Below are positions 35,740-44,412 of a stretch of DNA of 64,000 bases, one piece after another. Source of the DNA: Pseudomonadota bacterium (lineage in GTDB: Bacteria > Myxococcota_A > UBA796 > GCA-2862545); contig SXOB01000006.1 of assembly GCA_005776945.1 (NCBI GenBank), positions 1 through 64,000 of the forward strand, in the 5' to 3' direction. The notes under the pieces are model-generated. The model saw nothing but the letters and a program-made list of their open reading frames with translations, searched no databases and was not told the DNA's origin. Made by a program: the position numbers and the translations under genes. Numbering within the stretch: the first letter of the stretch is position 1; each line of letters opens with the position of its first letter.

Positions 35740-36603
35740 ATGGTCGTCCATCATCGTTGGGACCTCGATCGTTCCTACTTGGAGACCGACATTCACTCGT
35801 GGACCGGCCTCGTCCGCGCCGCGTTCGAACCCCCGTCGCACAAGGTCGCCGTCCCCGGCGCCACAGCTTTGGTCCGGGGCGCCCTTCGTACCCCTGATAG
35901 CCGTCTGACCGTCATCAGCGGCAGCCCGCGACAGATGGCGCAGGCCATTCGTGCTCGCTTCGCGCTCGACGGCGTCTCCATTCACCGCCTTGCCCTGAAA
36001 GACAATCTCGCCAACCTCGCGCGCCGCCGATGGTCGGCTCTCCGCGATCAAGCGGGACACAAGCTGCCCACCCTCCTCGAGGCACTTGCCGACGGCCCCG
36101 ACGGGGATGAATTCTGGTTCGGCGACGACGCCGAGGTGGACGCAGCCGTCTACGCGATCGCGGCCGCTGCTCGCCGCGGGGAGGTTTCCCCGGAATGGGT
36201 GGAACGAACGCTGACTGCAGCGGGCGCCTACCCCGACGAAGCCGCGCGAGGTCGCGCCGCAGCCGAGCGTCTGGACGCCTGCGAACGCGCGATCGTCGCC
36301 TTCATCCTTCTCGACCGTGCAACCCCGGACGACGCGTTCGCAGGCCTGTCGCCCGCGCGTCCCGTCCTTTCGTGGATCGAAGCCGCGGACGCGATGTTTC
36401 GCGCAGATCACCTTTCACGAGACGACCTCGTCGAGGTCATTCGGCAAGTTCGGAACCGCCGAGGGGACGCGGCGGCGGAGTCGTCGCTTCGCCGTGCAGA
36501 GGAGGCGGTGGGACGATCGCTGCCTCCGTTCGACCCCGAGCGAGCGGCGCATGTTCTTACAAGGGGCCTCCTCGGACGTGCGCGTACACGACGCGCTCGT
36601 TAG
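35740..36603 (+). CDS. App1-like HAD-type phosphatase
   Basis: A 287-residue protein starting at ATG 35740 with GGAG 8 nt upstream; the frame is open further upstream but there it crosses the divergent beta-helix start. The motif order resembles the DUF2183/App1 phosphatidate-phosphatase domain: an Asp-x-Asp start (RWDLDRSYLET), a Thr/Ser motif (LTVISGSPRQMAQAI), the lysine segment (LKDNLANLARRRW), and an acidic motif (DEFWFGDDAEVDAAVY). The catalytic DxDxT is altered to DLDRSY, so activity is less certain. Substrate unknown. Confidence 0.6.
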   Translation: MVVHHRWDLDRSYLETDIHSWTGLVRAAFEPPSHKVAVPGATALVRGALRTPDSRLTVISGSPRQMAQAIRARFALDGVSIHRLALKDNLANLARRRWSALRDQAGHKLPTLLEALADGPDGDEFWFGDDAEVDAAVYAIAAAARRGEVSPEWVERTLTAAGAYPDEAARGRAAAERLDACERAIVAFILLDRATPDDAFAGLSPARPVLSWIEAADAMFRADHLSRDDLVEVIRQVRNRRGDAAAESSLRRAEEAVGRSLPPFDPERAAHVLTRGLLGRARTRRAR

Positions 36604-36630
36604 CGTCGGAGGGCGTGTCGGAGATGGGTG

Positions 36631-36644
36631 GGCCCCTAGGGGCC
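36631..36644. repeat. Perfect 14-bp palindrome
   Basis: GGCCCCTAGGGGCC lies about 30 bp past the App1-like stop and about 115 bp before the RRM start site. It could be a protein-binding site or the tip of a terminator. No T-tract follows it. Confidence 0.35.
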
Positions 36645-36745
36645 AAAGCAAGCCTGGAAACGGATTCAAGTGAGCAGGCGGGCCCCGAAGCGCCACGCCA
36701 AGTGCACCCCTGACGCGCGATCGTCTCAGAGAACCGCCGGGAGTG

Positions 36746-36754
36746 TGCTACGAT
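36746..36754 (+). promoter_or_regulatory. Possible extended -10 promoter for the RRM gene
   Basis: TGC followed by TACGAT (36746-36754) fits an extended -10 element. No convincing -35 is present, which is tolerated for extended -10 promoters. Transcription would start near 36761 and leave a leader of about 29 nt with AAGGAG just before the ATG. Confidence 0.35.
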
Positions 36755-36789
36755 CGGGGCACGCACGGCGATGCCGATGTGAAGGAGCC

Positions 36790-37707
36790 ATGAGCAACAA
36801 GCTGTTCGTAGGTGGGCTGAGTTGGGACACGTCTGACGACTCGCTCCGCAACGCGTTCCAATCGTTTGGAAACGTTCGCGAGGCGCGCGTCATCCTTGAC
36901 CGGGAGACCGGGCGTTCACGAGGCTTTGGGTTCGTCACCCTGGGCTCACCCGCCGAGGCCGAAAAGGCCGTCGAAGCGATGAACGGCTCGTTCCTGGACG
37001 GGCGTGCGATTCGCGTCAATGTCGCCGAGGAGCGCCCAGGCGGCCCTCGGCCGGGTGGTCCGGGCGGCGGTCCGGGCGGCGGAGGCCGGCGCGATTTCGC
37101 TCCCCGACCCGAGGTGCATACACGCGGTCGGCCCGGTCCTCGGCAGGACGGAGACGACGGAGGCTTCCGCGGCCCGCCCCGAGAGGGTGGATACGGCGGC
37201 CCGCCTCGAGAGGGCGGCTTCCGTAGCGGCCCCGGCGGCGGCGGCGGTCCGGGCGGCTTCCGTGGCGGTCCGGGCGGACCCGGTGGCGGCCCTGGCGGTT
37301 TCCGTGGCGGACCCGGTGGCGGTCCTGGCGGCTTTCGCGGAGGACCTGGAGGGCCCGGCGGCGGGCCCGGCGGCTTCCGCGGAGGACCTGGCGGCGGGCC
37401 CGGCGGCTTCCGGGGCGGCCCCGGCGGTGCGGGCGGCCCAGGTGGCTTCCGCGGGCGGCCCGGCAACTTCGAAGCGCCCCCCACCGACGATCGCGACGAT
37501 CGGCGCAAGAACTGGGGCGACAAACGCCGCAAGCCGACTTCGAGCGAGGACGACCCGGCGATCGGCGCCGTCGACCGCAACCGCGAAAAGCGTTTGAGCG
37601 GCAAGTCGTGGCGCGACTACGCCTCGGAGGCCGACGACGACGAGGGAGGGCGCCCGATGGACTTCGGTGTCGAGGCCAACGACGGTCAGGCCGAAACGGA
37701 AGAGTAG
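36790..37707 (+). CDS. RRM RNA-binding protein with long Gly/Arg-rich tail
   Basis: A 305-residue protein. Residues 1-82 form one RNA recognition motif with RNP2 (KLFVGGLSW) and RNP1 (SRGFGFVTL) intact. Residues about 85-240 are a Gly/Pro/Arg/Phe repeat (units like GGPGGFRGGP) that recalls eukaryotic RGG-type proteins and can favour condensation. The last 65 residues are charged. Single-RRM proteins with short Gly-rich tails occur in cyanobacteria and delta-proteobacteria and are often cold-related; this tail is unusually long. AAGGAG ribosome site at 36782-36787. A strong hairpin follows the stop. Confidence 0.9.
   Translation: MSNKLFVGGLSWDTSDDSLRNAFQSFGNVREARVILDRETGRSRGFGFVTLGSPAEAEKAVEAMNGSFLDGRAIRVNVAEERPGGPRPGGPGGGPGGGGRRDFAPRPEVHTRGRPGPRQDGDDGGFRGPPREGGYGGPPREGGFRSGPGGGGGPGGFRGGPGGPGGGPGGFRGGPGGGPGGFRGGPGGPGGGPGGFRGGPGGGPGGFRGGPGGAGGPGGFRGRPGNFEAPPTDDRDDRRKNWGDKRRKPTSSEDDPAIGAVDRNREKRLSGKSWRDYASEADDDEGGRPMDFGVEANDGQAETEE
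37200..37465 (+). repeat. Degenerate Gly-rich coding repeat
   Basis: This stretch of the RRM gene consists of imperfect GGCGGCCCNGGCGGNTTCCGTGG-type units encoding GGPGGFRG. Units differ at synonymous positions, and the spacing between FRG motifs is uneven (about 5 to 14 residues). Confidence 0.75.
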
Positions 37708-37716
37708 CTCAGGCGT

Positions 37717-37747
37717 GCCGCCGTCCTCCTACGTGGGAGGTGGCGGC
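37717..37747 (+). terminator. Strong hairpin after the RRM gene
   Basis: A 13-bp stem (two G-T pairs) closes a 5-nt TACGT loop, 10 bp past the stop codon of the RRM gene. No run of T follows, so it may be a non-canonical terminator, an RNA-stabilising 3' hairpin, or an element the RRM protein itself recognises. Confidence 0.5.
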
Positions 37748-37819
37748 GCGACCTCACAGATGTCCGTAGCGGCACGTCGCCCCCCACATTAGCGCCCGCG
37801 CCTTTTGTGGAGGATCCCA

Positions 37820-38431
37820 ATGAGCGATGCGCCGAAGTCCCAGAACATCGTCTGGCACGGAGCCGAAGTCACACAAGCCCAGCGCGAAGCCCTGATCGGT
37901 CAAAAGGGGGCCGTTGTTTGGCTCACCGGCCTTTCCGGCTCGGGCAAGTCCACGGTTTGTCGCCGCGTCGAGCAGAAGCTGCTCGAGCGCAAGAAGTTCG
38001 TGTATGTCCTCGACGGCGACAACATCCGCATGGGCCTCAACAAGGACCTCGGCTTCTCGCCCGACGACCGCAAGGAGAACATCCGGCGCATCGGATGCGT
38101 CGCCCAGCTGTTTGCCGACGCGGGCGCCATCGTCCTCACGGCGTTCATCTCGCCGTACCGCGCTGACCGCGACACCGCGCGCGCTCTGCTGGCCCCGGGC
38201 CGCTTCTGCGAGGCCTTCGTCTCGACGAGCCTTGAAGCCTGCGAAGCTCGCGACCCCAAGGGCCTCTACGTGAAGGCACGCGCCGGCAAGATCCCGGAAT
38301 TCACGGGCATCTCGGCCCCTTACGAGGCGCCCGAGAGCGCGGAACTCGTCGTCCAGACCGAAGGCAAGACCGTCGACGAGAGCGCCGACCAGGTCATCGC
38401 CTGGCTCGAGACGAACGGCTTCTTCGCCTGA
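37820..38431 (+). CDS. cysC: Adenylylsulfate kinase CysC
   Basis: A 203-residue protein making PAPS from APS in sulfate activation. It has the P-loop [18 protein letters not shown] (about 35-52), the APS-binding [26 protein letters not shown], the [12 protein letters not shown] block, and the C-terminal [23 protein letters not shown] 37820 follows a TGGAGGA ribosome site. No sulfate adenylyltransferase lies nearby, so it may serve sulfation chemistry or work with a distant partner. Confidence 0.96.
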   Translation: MSDAPKSQNIVWHGAEVTQAQREALIGQKGAVVWLTGLSGSGKSTVCRRVEQKLLERKKFVYVLDGDNIRMGLNKDLGFSPDDRKENIRRIGCVAQLFADAGAIVLTAFISPYRADRDTARALLAPGRFCEAFVSTSLEACEARDPKGLYVKARAGKIPEFTGISAPYEAPESAELVVQTEGKTVDESADQVIAWLETNGFFA

Positions 38432-38457
38432 GTGACGCGCCGCAGGCTGCGTTCGCG

Positions 38458-39126
38458 TTGGGTCGCGCACTGAGGGCGCTCCAGCGGGGAGACGCAGCCT
38501 CCGCCCTCGTCGATCTGAAAACGGCCCTCGGCGACCCTGGGTTCGCCGAGGCCGCCGATCTGGCCGACGTCCGGGCGCGCGCCATGGTGTGGTACGCCGA
38601 CGCTTTGCACCGCTGCGGGCGCGCCGCCGAGGCGTCCGAGGCCGTGGCCAGCGCCGTCCTGGCGGCACGTGCAGTCGGCGCAAGCGACGTAGAACTGGCG
38701 GAAGTAGACGCCCTCAGGGTGAGGATCGACCACGCGCTGGAGACAGCTACACGGCAGCCCATTCGAACGCGCCAGGCGACCGCCGCAGTCGACCGGCCGG
38801 TTCAGTGGTACGCAGACCACTTACGGGACTCGGACCAACGCGCCGGCGGACTCTTGGAAAAGGCCTCCGCCCATGCCGACCGCGGCGACGTGGAGGGGGC
38901 CGCAGAGTCCATTGAGGCCGCGCTCGGGGCCAGCGCGTCGCCGCGAACGACCGTCATCGCGGCCCTCCTCATGGCCCGCTTGGACCCGACCCGTGCCACC
39001 GAGCACATCGAACGCGCCTACCGTGAAGCCGACGCGTCGAACGACACCGGGTTGATCGGGGCCGTCGCTAAGGCGGGAGAAGCCGCCGGCGTGGCGGTTG
39101 GACGCTGGCCAGCGGGCGGTCACTGA
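38458..39126 (+). CDS. Helical-repeat (TPR-like) protein
   Basis: About 222 residues from TTG 38458. An alternative CTG at 38428, overlapping the cysC TGA (CTGA), would add SDAPQAAFA and would match the overlap habit of this genome. The sequence is Ala-rich and almost entirely helical, with TPR-like pairs (ADVRARAMVWYADALHRCGR, VEGAAESIEAALGAS, RATEHIERAYREADAS). Soluble, no signal peptide. It probably mediates protein interactions; the partner is unknown. It lies between cysC and a large membrane protein. Confidence 0.6.
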   Translation: MGRALRALQRGDAASALVDLKTALGDPGFAEAADLADVRARAMVWYADALHRCGRAAEASEAVASAVLAARAVGASDVELAEVDALRVRIDHALETATRQPIRTRQATAAVDRPVQWYADHLRDSDQRAGGLLEKASAHADRGDVEGAAESIEAALGASASPRTTVIAALLMARLDPTRATEHIERAYREADASNDTGLIGAVAKAGEAAGVAVGRWPAGGH

Positions 39127-39214
39127 GAAACCGCTTTCTTCGACGTCGCCGCGCATTAACTTGGCCGCCGGGGAGCATCGGACGCGGCGTCGATGCGCAC
39201 GAAACGAGGGAATC

Positions 39215-41134
39215 ATGACGGAAATCGGCACGGAGGCCGGCATCGACCTTGAGTTGATGCTCGAGACGGCCAAACGGAAGCTGCAGGACTTCGAGGACGG
39301 CGTGGACCGCCAGCGCCTGTTGGACCGGCTGAGGGAAGCCTCACCTGCGCACCCGGTGTTGCTCGCGCGGTCCCTCTTCGGTCTCGTGGCGCTTGGCTTC
39401 GTCATGTCGGCCGGAGCGTCCCTCCTGCTGCCGTTGCTCGGGCGCGATGTCGCGCGCCGCATGGCTCAGATCGAAAACGTCATTCCGTTTGCGATCGGCG
39501 ACGGCCTGAAGATTCCCACAGTGTTGTTGCTCCTCGGCCTCTGCATGATCGTGGCCTGGGTGTTCACGACCTTTGCCGCCTACAGCATCGGAGGCTCGAC
39601 CCCACTGATGGCCTGGGAGCTGCGCCAACATCAGAAGCTTGTGAACGAGGTCACCCGCCTTCAGACCCAACGGGCCGTCATGGCACGGGTGTCTCGTTCG
39701 GCACGCGGACGCACGCCTGTCCCTCCCAACGCTCGGGAAGCCACCGTCCTTCCTGCCGTCGACCTCGCTCGCGCTCGACCCAATCGATCGTTGGTAGGAG
39801 CGGCGAACTACGGAAGCGGCGCACTGTCTCGGGCCTCGTCCGTCCCCGCCTCAGACCTCCGACCGACGACCGCCCCGTCCACCATGCATCCGGCACTTGG
39901 AAGCCCTCCGGCACCGAAACCTACAGCGTTGGCTGGCCTGAGCGTCCAGGCCGCATCCGCCGCGCCTCCCGCCCGCCCCGCCGCGCCCTGGGGGCCGTCG
40001 GCGCCCACGCCGGTTCTGCCACCGTCTTGGGCCGCAGTTCCTGCCGCCACGCCGGAAATCGCAGCCGCGCCTTGGCGTTCCGCAACTGCGCCCGAGGCAT
40101 CCGCCAGGCCGGCATGGGCCACGCCACCCGCCGAAGCCTCACCGTCGGCAATGGCTCGGCCCGGTCCCGTCCCCGCTTGGCAAACCGGCACGCCCAGCCT
40201 CGGTTCCTCCGCCTTGTCGAGAGGTCGCGTCGGCAACCCGGGGCCGCTCGGCGGCGTTCTTGGTGCACGCACAGGCCACGTCCCCGTTTCTGCAACGGGT
40301 CCCGGCGGTCGCCCGACGTATGCGCGAACCCCCGGGCCCCGGTCCGAGGCGCCAAGGGAGGTCGCCCCCGAAGCGCGCCCGGCACCGCCGCCGCCCGCTC
40401 CGGCGCCCGCTCCGGCCCCCTCCCTGGGTGCCCGTCCACAACCCGTTCCGCTCGGCGTTCAGACCCGCGCTGGAACGCCACTTGGGCAGGGCCTGAAGAC
40501 CGGTCGGGCGTTGAGTGCTGTGGCCGGAAGCCTCAACAGCGGGCGCCGCGTGGCTCCGACCGCAGTCGCGATTGAGGAGGACGAGGAAGACGTCAACGAC
40601 CTGCCGACGGCGCTGCGCGTCTCCATTCTGTCGATGCGTCGCGCAAGCGAACCGGCAGCGTCCGTCCCTGACATCCAAGACGGCGGCGGGTACATCAGCG
40701 GTCGCGAAGCGCCTGCGACGGCGCGCGTGGATCGTCGCATCCCGGATTGGGGCGCCATCGACGAACCTTGGCTCGAGCAAGCCCTCCAGCGCGCCGAGCA
40801 CCTCGCGCTCGCGCTTCCGACGCCCCTACGACTCGACTTCTCGCGCGAGCCCAACCTACCGTTCACCCTCGTACTGCAGGGAGCGGGGCCTGCTCAGGCC
40901 GTCCGCGCCATGATCCAGTTCGTAGAGTTCTTGGCCGCCATTCCGACGCCGCAGCGCGCGCGCATCGAGTTGGGATCGGGGTCCGACGCCTTGGGCCGCA
41001 ACGTGGGTAAGGCGCTTGCGCCCTACTTCCACGACGGCGTCGAGGTCGAACACAGCACCGGGTCCGTCGACCTGCGATTCCGCGAAGCCGATGCCGGTTG
41101 GACGGCCTTCCCAGTGCTGCCCGTTCGCGCCTGA
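39215..41134 (+). CDS. Large membrane protein with Pro/Ala-rich linker, unknown function
   Basis: A 639-residue protein from ATG 39215. Residues 1-50 are a charged helix. Two transmembrane segments follow (about 51-75 and 95-120). Then comes a linker of about 350 residues dominated by Pro, Ala, Ser, Gly and Arg (about 160-490), and a compact C-terminal domain (about 510-639; PLRLDFSREPNLPFTLVLQG, RARIELGSGSDALGRNVG, HSTGSVDLRFREAD). The topology suggests both ends are cytosolic, with a flexible tether presenting the C-terminal domain. I do not recognise a family. Confidence 0.7.
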   Translation: MTEIGTEAGIDLELMLETAKRKLQDFEDGVDRQRLLDRLREASPAHPVLLARSLFGLVALGFVMSAGASLLLPLLGRDVARRMAQIENVIPFAIGDGLKIPTVLLLLGLCMIVAWVFTTFAAYSIGGSTPLMAWELRQHQKLVNEVTRLQTQRAVMARVSRSARGRTPVPPNAREATVLPAVDLARARPNRSLVGAANYGSGALSRASSVPASDLRPTTAPSTMHPALGSPPAPKPTALAGLSVQAASAAPPARPAAPWGPSAPTPVLPPSWAAVPAATPEIAAAPWRSATAPEASARPAWATPPAEASPSAMARPGPVPAWQTGTPSLGSSALSRGRVGNPGPLGGVLGARTGHVPVSATGPGGRPTYARTPGPRSEAPREVAPEARPAPPPPAPAPAPAPSLGARPQPVPLGVQTRAGTPLGQGLKTGRALSAVAGSLNSGRRVAPTAVAIEEDEEDVNDLPTALRVSILSMRRASEPAASVPDIQDGGGYISGREAPATARVDRRIPDWGAIDEPWLEQALQRAEHLALALPTPLRLDFSREPNLPFTLVLQGAGPAQAVRAMIQFVEFLAAIPTPQRARIELGSGSDALGRNVGKALAPYFHDGVEVEHSTGSVDLRFREADAGWTAFPVLPVRA

Positions 41135-41170
41135 TCCTGCGCGTTATGCGCCGCCCTCCGCGGGGAGCCG

Positions 41171-43375
41171 ATGGCGGTCAATCGGGCGGAAGTCGTCGAA
41201 GACGCCTTCAAACGGCACGTTGCGCGGCTTGCCGACCTGCCGCGTCGACCTCTGCCGCTGGACACGACCCTCGACAAGCCAACGGCCTGGGCCGCCTACG
41301 ACGCTCAGGTGACGTCACGCATCCTCGACCTCGTCGCGCGCGAGATCAAGGTCACCGGCGACAGCTTTTACACCATTGGCTCGGCGGGACATGAGGGCAA
41401 CGCCGTCTTGGGCCTGGTGACGACCCCGCGCGACCTTGCCTTTCTCCACTACCGTTCGGGCGCGTTCTTTTGCGCGCGCGCTGCCTCCACGCCGGGCCCC
41501 GAAGGCGCGTTCGACGTCCTCCTCGGCCTCGTCGCCAGCTCCGACGAGCCGATCGCGGGCGGACGACACAAGGTGTTCGGGAGCGTGCCGCTCGGCGTGC
41601 CTCCTCAGACGTCCACCATCGCGAGTCAGCTCCCAAAGGCCGTAGGGTACGCCATGGCCATCGATCGGCTCGCGCACCTCGAGGGTCGCACCGACGATCG
41701 CATTGCCATCGTCAGCTTCGGCGACGCCAGCGTCAACCATGCAACCGCCCAGACCGCCTTCAACGCTGCCGGCTGGGCGACTTGGCAGAACGTACCGGTG
41801 CCCTGCCTGTTCGTATGCGAAGACAACGGCATCGGTATCAGCGTCCGCACACCCAAGGACTGGACGCAGGCGACGCTCTTCTCGCGACCCGGGCTTGCCG
41901 GCTTCGACGCCGACGGCCTCGATCTCGTCGACGCCTACGACCGGGCGCGCGAAGCCGTCGATTGGGTCCGTACCCACCGTCGTCCCGCCATCCTGCGTCT
42001 GCGCACGGTGCGCCTGCTTGGGCACGCCGGGTCCGACGTGGAACAGACCTACCGGGACCTCGCCGAAATCGAAGCGGCCGAGGCGCTGGACCCTTTGAAA
42101 TCGAGCGCGGAGATTCTCTTCGGCGCCGGTTGGGCGACACCCAAAGAACTGCTCGACCACTGGGCTCGAGAGCGTGCGCGAATCGGGGCTTTGGCCAAGG
42201 AGGCCATCCGCCGACCCAAGATCACGACGCGCGCGGAGGTCGTCGCCCCGCTGTTCCGTCACGACGCCGCCGTTGTGGCCGCGTCCATCCCCGTCGGTAA
42301 GCCCGACGCACGCAGCCGCGCATTCGGCGGCCAGTTTCCCGAACAGGACGCGCGTCCCCGGCACATGGCCGTCCAGATCAACCGCGCGCTCGCGGACATC
42401 CTCGCGGCAGACGACCGCAGCATGTTGTTCGGGGAGGACGTGGCCCGGAAGGGCGGCGTGTACCACGTCACCGCGGACCTCATGTCGCGTTTTGGCGTCG
42501 GCCGGGTCTTCAACACCCTGTTGGACGAGACGACCATTCTCGGCCTGGCCATTGGCGCGTCGATGGCGGGCTGGCTGCCGATCGCCGAAATTCAGTACCT
42601 GGCCTACTTGATCAACGCGGTCGACCAACTCCGCGGCGAAGCGGGAAGCCTCCAGTACTTCAGCAACGGTGGCTTCCACAACGGCATGGTCGTCCGCATC
42701 GCGGGTCTGGCGTACCAGAAGGGCTTTGGCGGCCACTTCCACAACGACAATGGCATCTCCGCGTTGCGTGAAGTGCCAGGCATCCTCATCGCCACGCCTG
42801 CGCGCGGCGACGACGCGGCCAAGTTGCTGCGCACCTTGGCCTCGTGTGCGCGCACTCAGGGTCGCGTGACGGCCTTCCTCGAACCGATCGCGCTGTACAT
42901 GACCAAAGACCTTCATCGCGACGGCGATGGCGGCATGCTGAGCGCGTACCCGCCTCCTTCGGAGTCGATTCCCGTCGGCGAAGTGGGCGCATCGGGCTCG
43001 CCATCGGCTGGAGCCCTCGTCCTGGCGTCCTACGCCAACGGTACGCTGATGTGTTGGCGTGTCGCCGAGCGTCTCCGGGCCGACGGCCACGCGGTGCGCG
43101 TCATCGACCTCCGCTGGCTCAACCCTTTGCCTCACGAAGGGCTGCGGCTGGAAAGCGACGGGGCGACGGCCGTGCTCGTCGTCGACGAGTGTCGTGCTTC
43201 CAGTGGCGTAGCGGACTCGCTCATCGCCCAACTCGTGCTCGACCGACCTTCGCTGCGCGTGGGTCGCGTCGTGGCGCCCGACACCTACATTCCGCTCGGT
43301 GCGGCCGCGAACCTCGTACTCGTCCAAGAAGACGAGATCGAAACCGCCGCGCGCGGGCTTTTGGGCGCGCAATGA
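41171..43375 (+). CDS. Fused E1 alpha-beta 2-oxoacid dehydrogenase
   Basis: A 734-residue protein joining both E1 subunits. The alpha half (about 1-365) has GSAGHEGNAVLGL and the thiamine-diphosphate motif GDASVNHATAQTAFNAAG through CEDNG. The beta half (about 395-734) has MLFGEDVARKGGVYHVTADL, NTLLDETTILGLAIGASMAG and HFHNDNGISALREVPGI. It matches branched-chain or acetoin-type E1 more than the PDH homodimer type. Such fusions occur in Bacteroidota and Myxococcota. No E2 or E3 gene is nearby. ATGA overlap couples it to a FabD-like acyltransferase. Confidence 0.92.
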   Translation: MAVNRAEVVEDAFKRHVARLADLPRRPLPLDTTLDKPTAWAAYDAQVTSRILDLVAREIKVTGDSFYTIGSAGHEGNAVLGLVTTPRDLAFLHYRSGAFFCARAASTPGPEGAFDVLLGLVASSDEPIAGGRHKVFGSVPLGVPPQTSTIASQLPKAVGYAMAIDRLAHLEGRTDDRIAIVSFGDASVNHATAQTAFNAAGWATWQNVPVPCLFVCEDNGIGISVRTPKDWTQATLFSRPGLAGFDADGLDLVDAYDRAREAVDWVRTHRRPAILRLRTVRLLGHAGSDVEQTYRDLAEIEAAEALDPLKSSAEILFGAGWATPKELLDHWARERARIGALAKEAIRRPKITTRAEVVAPLFRHDAAVVAASIPVGKPDARSRAFGGQFPEQDARPRHMAVQINRALADILAADDRSMLFGEDVARKGGVYHVTADLMSRFGVGRVFNTLLDETTILGLAIGASMAGWLPIAEIQYLAYLINAVDQLRGEAGSLQYFSNGGFHNGMVVRIAGLAYQKGFGGHFHNDNGISALREVPGILIATPARGDDAAKLLRTLASCARTQGRVTAFLEPIALYMTKDLHRDGDGGMLSAYPPPSESIPVGEVGASGSPSAGALVLASYANGTLMCWRVAERLRADGHAVRVIDLRWLNPLPHEGLRLESDGATAVLVVDECRASSGVADSLIAQLVLDRPSLRVGRVVAPDTYIPLGAAANLVLVQEDEIETAARGLLGAQ

Positions 43376-44412
43376 AACGGCGCGCACTCGTCGTTTGCCC
43401 CGGTCGGGGGTCTCTGGACCGGTCGTCGCTCGGCCAGTTCGACCGTCGCTCGGCTCCCGCTCAGGCCGTCTTGGATGCTGCGGATGCCCTCCGACGTTCA
43501 TTGAATCGGCCGACGATGCGGGAGTTGGACGCGGGACCATGGTCGACCGCGCGGCACATCGCGGGCGAACACGCCTCTCTATTGACGGCCGTCCATGGCC
43601 TGGCCGACCTCGCCGAGCTCAACCGCGATCGATTCGAGGTCGTGGGCGTCACCGGCAATTCGATGGGGTTCTACACCGCCCTCGTGGCTGCCGGCGCGCT
43701 CGACCTCGTCGACGGGCTCACCCTCGTCGAGACCATGGGTGCGTACCAAGCCGACAACGTGATCGGCGGCCAGATCTTGTACCCAGTGACGAATCCGGAT
43801 TGGCAGCCGGATGACGCTGCGCGTTTGGCCGTCGACGCCGCGATGGCTCGGGCGGTTGCCGCCGGCCACGCGGCGGCGTTGAGCATCGACCTTGTCGGCT
43901 ATGTCGTCATCGGGGCGGACGAGGCCGGATGCCGGGCGCTGATGGCGTCCTTGCCCCCCGTCGAACGCGGCGGGCGCACCTTCCCGACGCTCTTGCCACT
44001 GCACAGCGCATTTCACACGCCGTTGTTGCAATCGGCGTCGGACCGGGCGCGGGACGACCTTGCGCATCTAGGGTGGCGCGACCCGGTCGTTGACCTGGTC
44101 GACGGGCGAGGTCACGTCCACCGGCCCCACTCGACCGCCCCCGACGCGCTGGCCGCCTACACGTTGGGGCACCAAGTCGTCGCGCCGTACAATCTGACTG
44201 TCGCCTTGCGCACCGCGCTGCAGCATTGCGCACCCGACGTCGTCGTGGCGCTCGGTCCAGGCAACAGCCTCGGTGGCCCCATCGCACGGGCGCTCGTCAC
44301 CGCGGGCTGGCGGGGCCTCCGCACCCGCGACGACTTCGATCGCGCCCAGGCCTCTGACGAGCCGGCCCTGCTCGCCTTCGGCGTGTCGCTCCAGCGTCCG
44401 CTGCTCCAGTGA
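43372..44412 (+). CDS. FabD-like acyltransferase
   Basis: A 346-residue protein from ATG 43372, overlapping the E1 stop (ATGA). It shows the malonyl-CoA:ACP transacylase layout: nucleophile elbow VVGVTGNSMGFYTALVAAGA (Ser about 103; the usual GHSxG is GNSMG here), catalytic His in LHSAFHTPLL, and the end motif VVALGPGNSLGGPIAR. The change from GHS to GNS and the lack of fab neighbours make the donor and acceptor uncertain. Coupling to a 2-oxoacid dehydrogenase E1 suggests handling of acyl groups from branched oxoacids. Confidence 0.75.
   Translation: MKRRALVVCPGRGSLDRSSLGQFDRRSAPAQAVLDAADALRRSLNRPTMRELDAGPWSTARHIAGEHASLLTAVHGLADLAELNRDRFEVVGVTGNSMGFYTALVAAGALDLVDGLTLVETMGAYQADNVIGGQILYPVTNPDWQPDDAARLAVDAAMARAVAAGHAAALSIDLVGYVVIGADEAGCRALMASLPPVERGGRTFPTLLPLHSAFHTPLLQSASDRARDDLAHLGWRDPVVDLVDGRGHVHRPHSTAPDALAAYTLGHQVVAPYNLTVALRTALQHCAPDVVVALGPGNSLGGPIARALVTAGWRGLRTRDDFDRAQASDEPALLAFGVSLQRPLLQ

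Noticed and set aside
37200-37465. Direct repeats resembling a mobile or CRISPR element.
   Set aside because: They encode the Gly-rich tail of the RRM protein and vary at synonymous positions.
41315-43540. A 741-codon open frame on the minus strand opposite the E1 fusion gene.
   Set aside because: It mirrors a clearly homologous gene on the other strand, has no recognisable motif and an odd His/Arg/Gly-rich composition. Long antisense frames are expected in GC-rich DNA.
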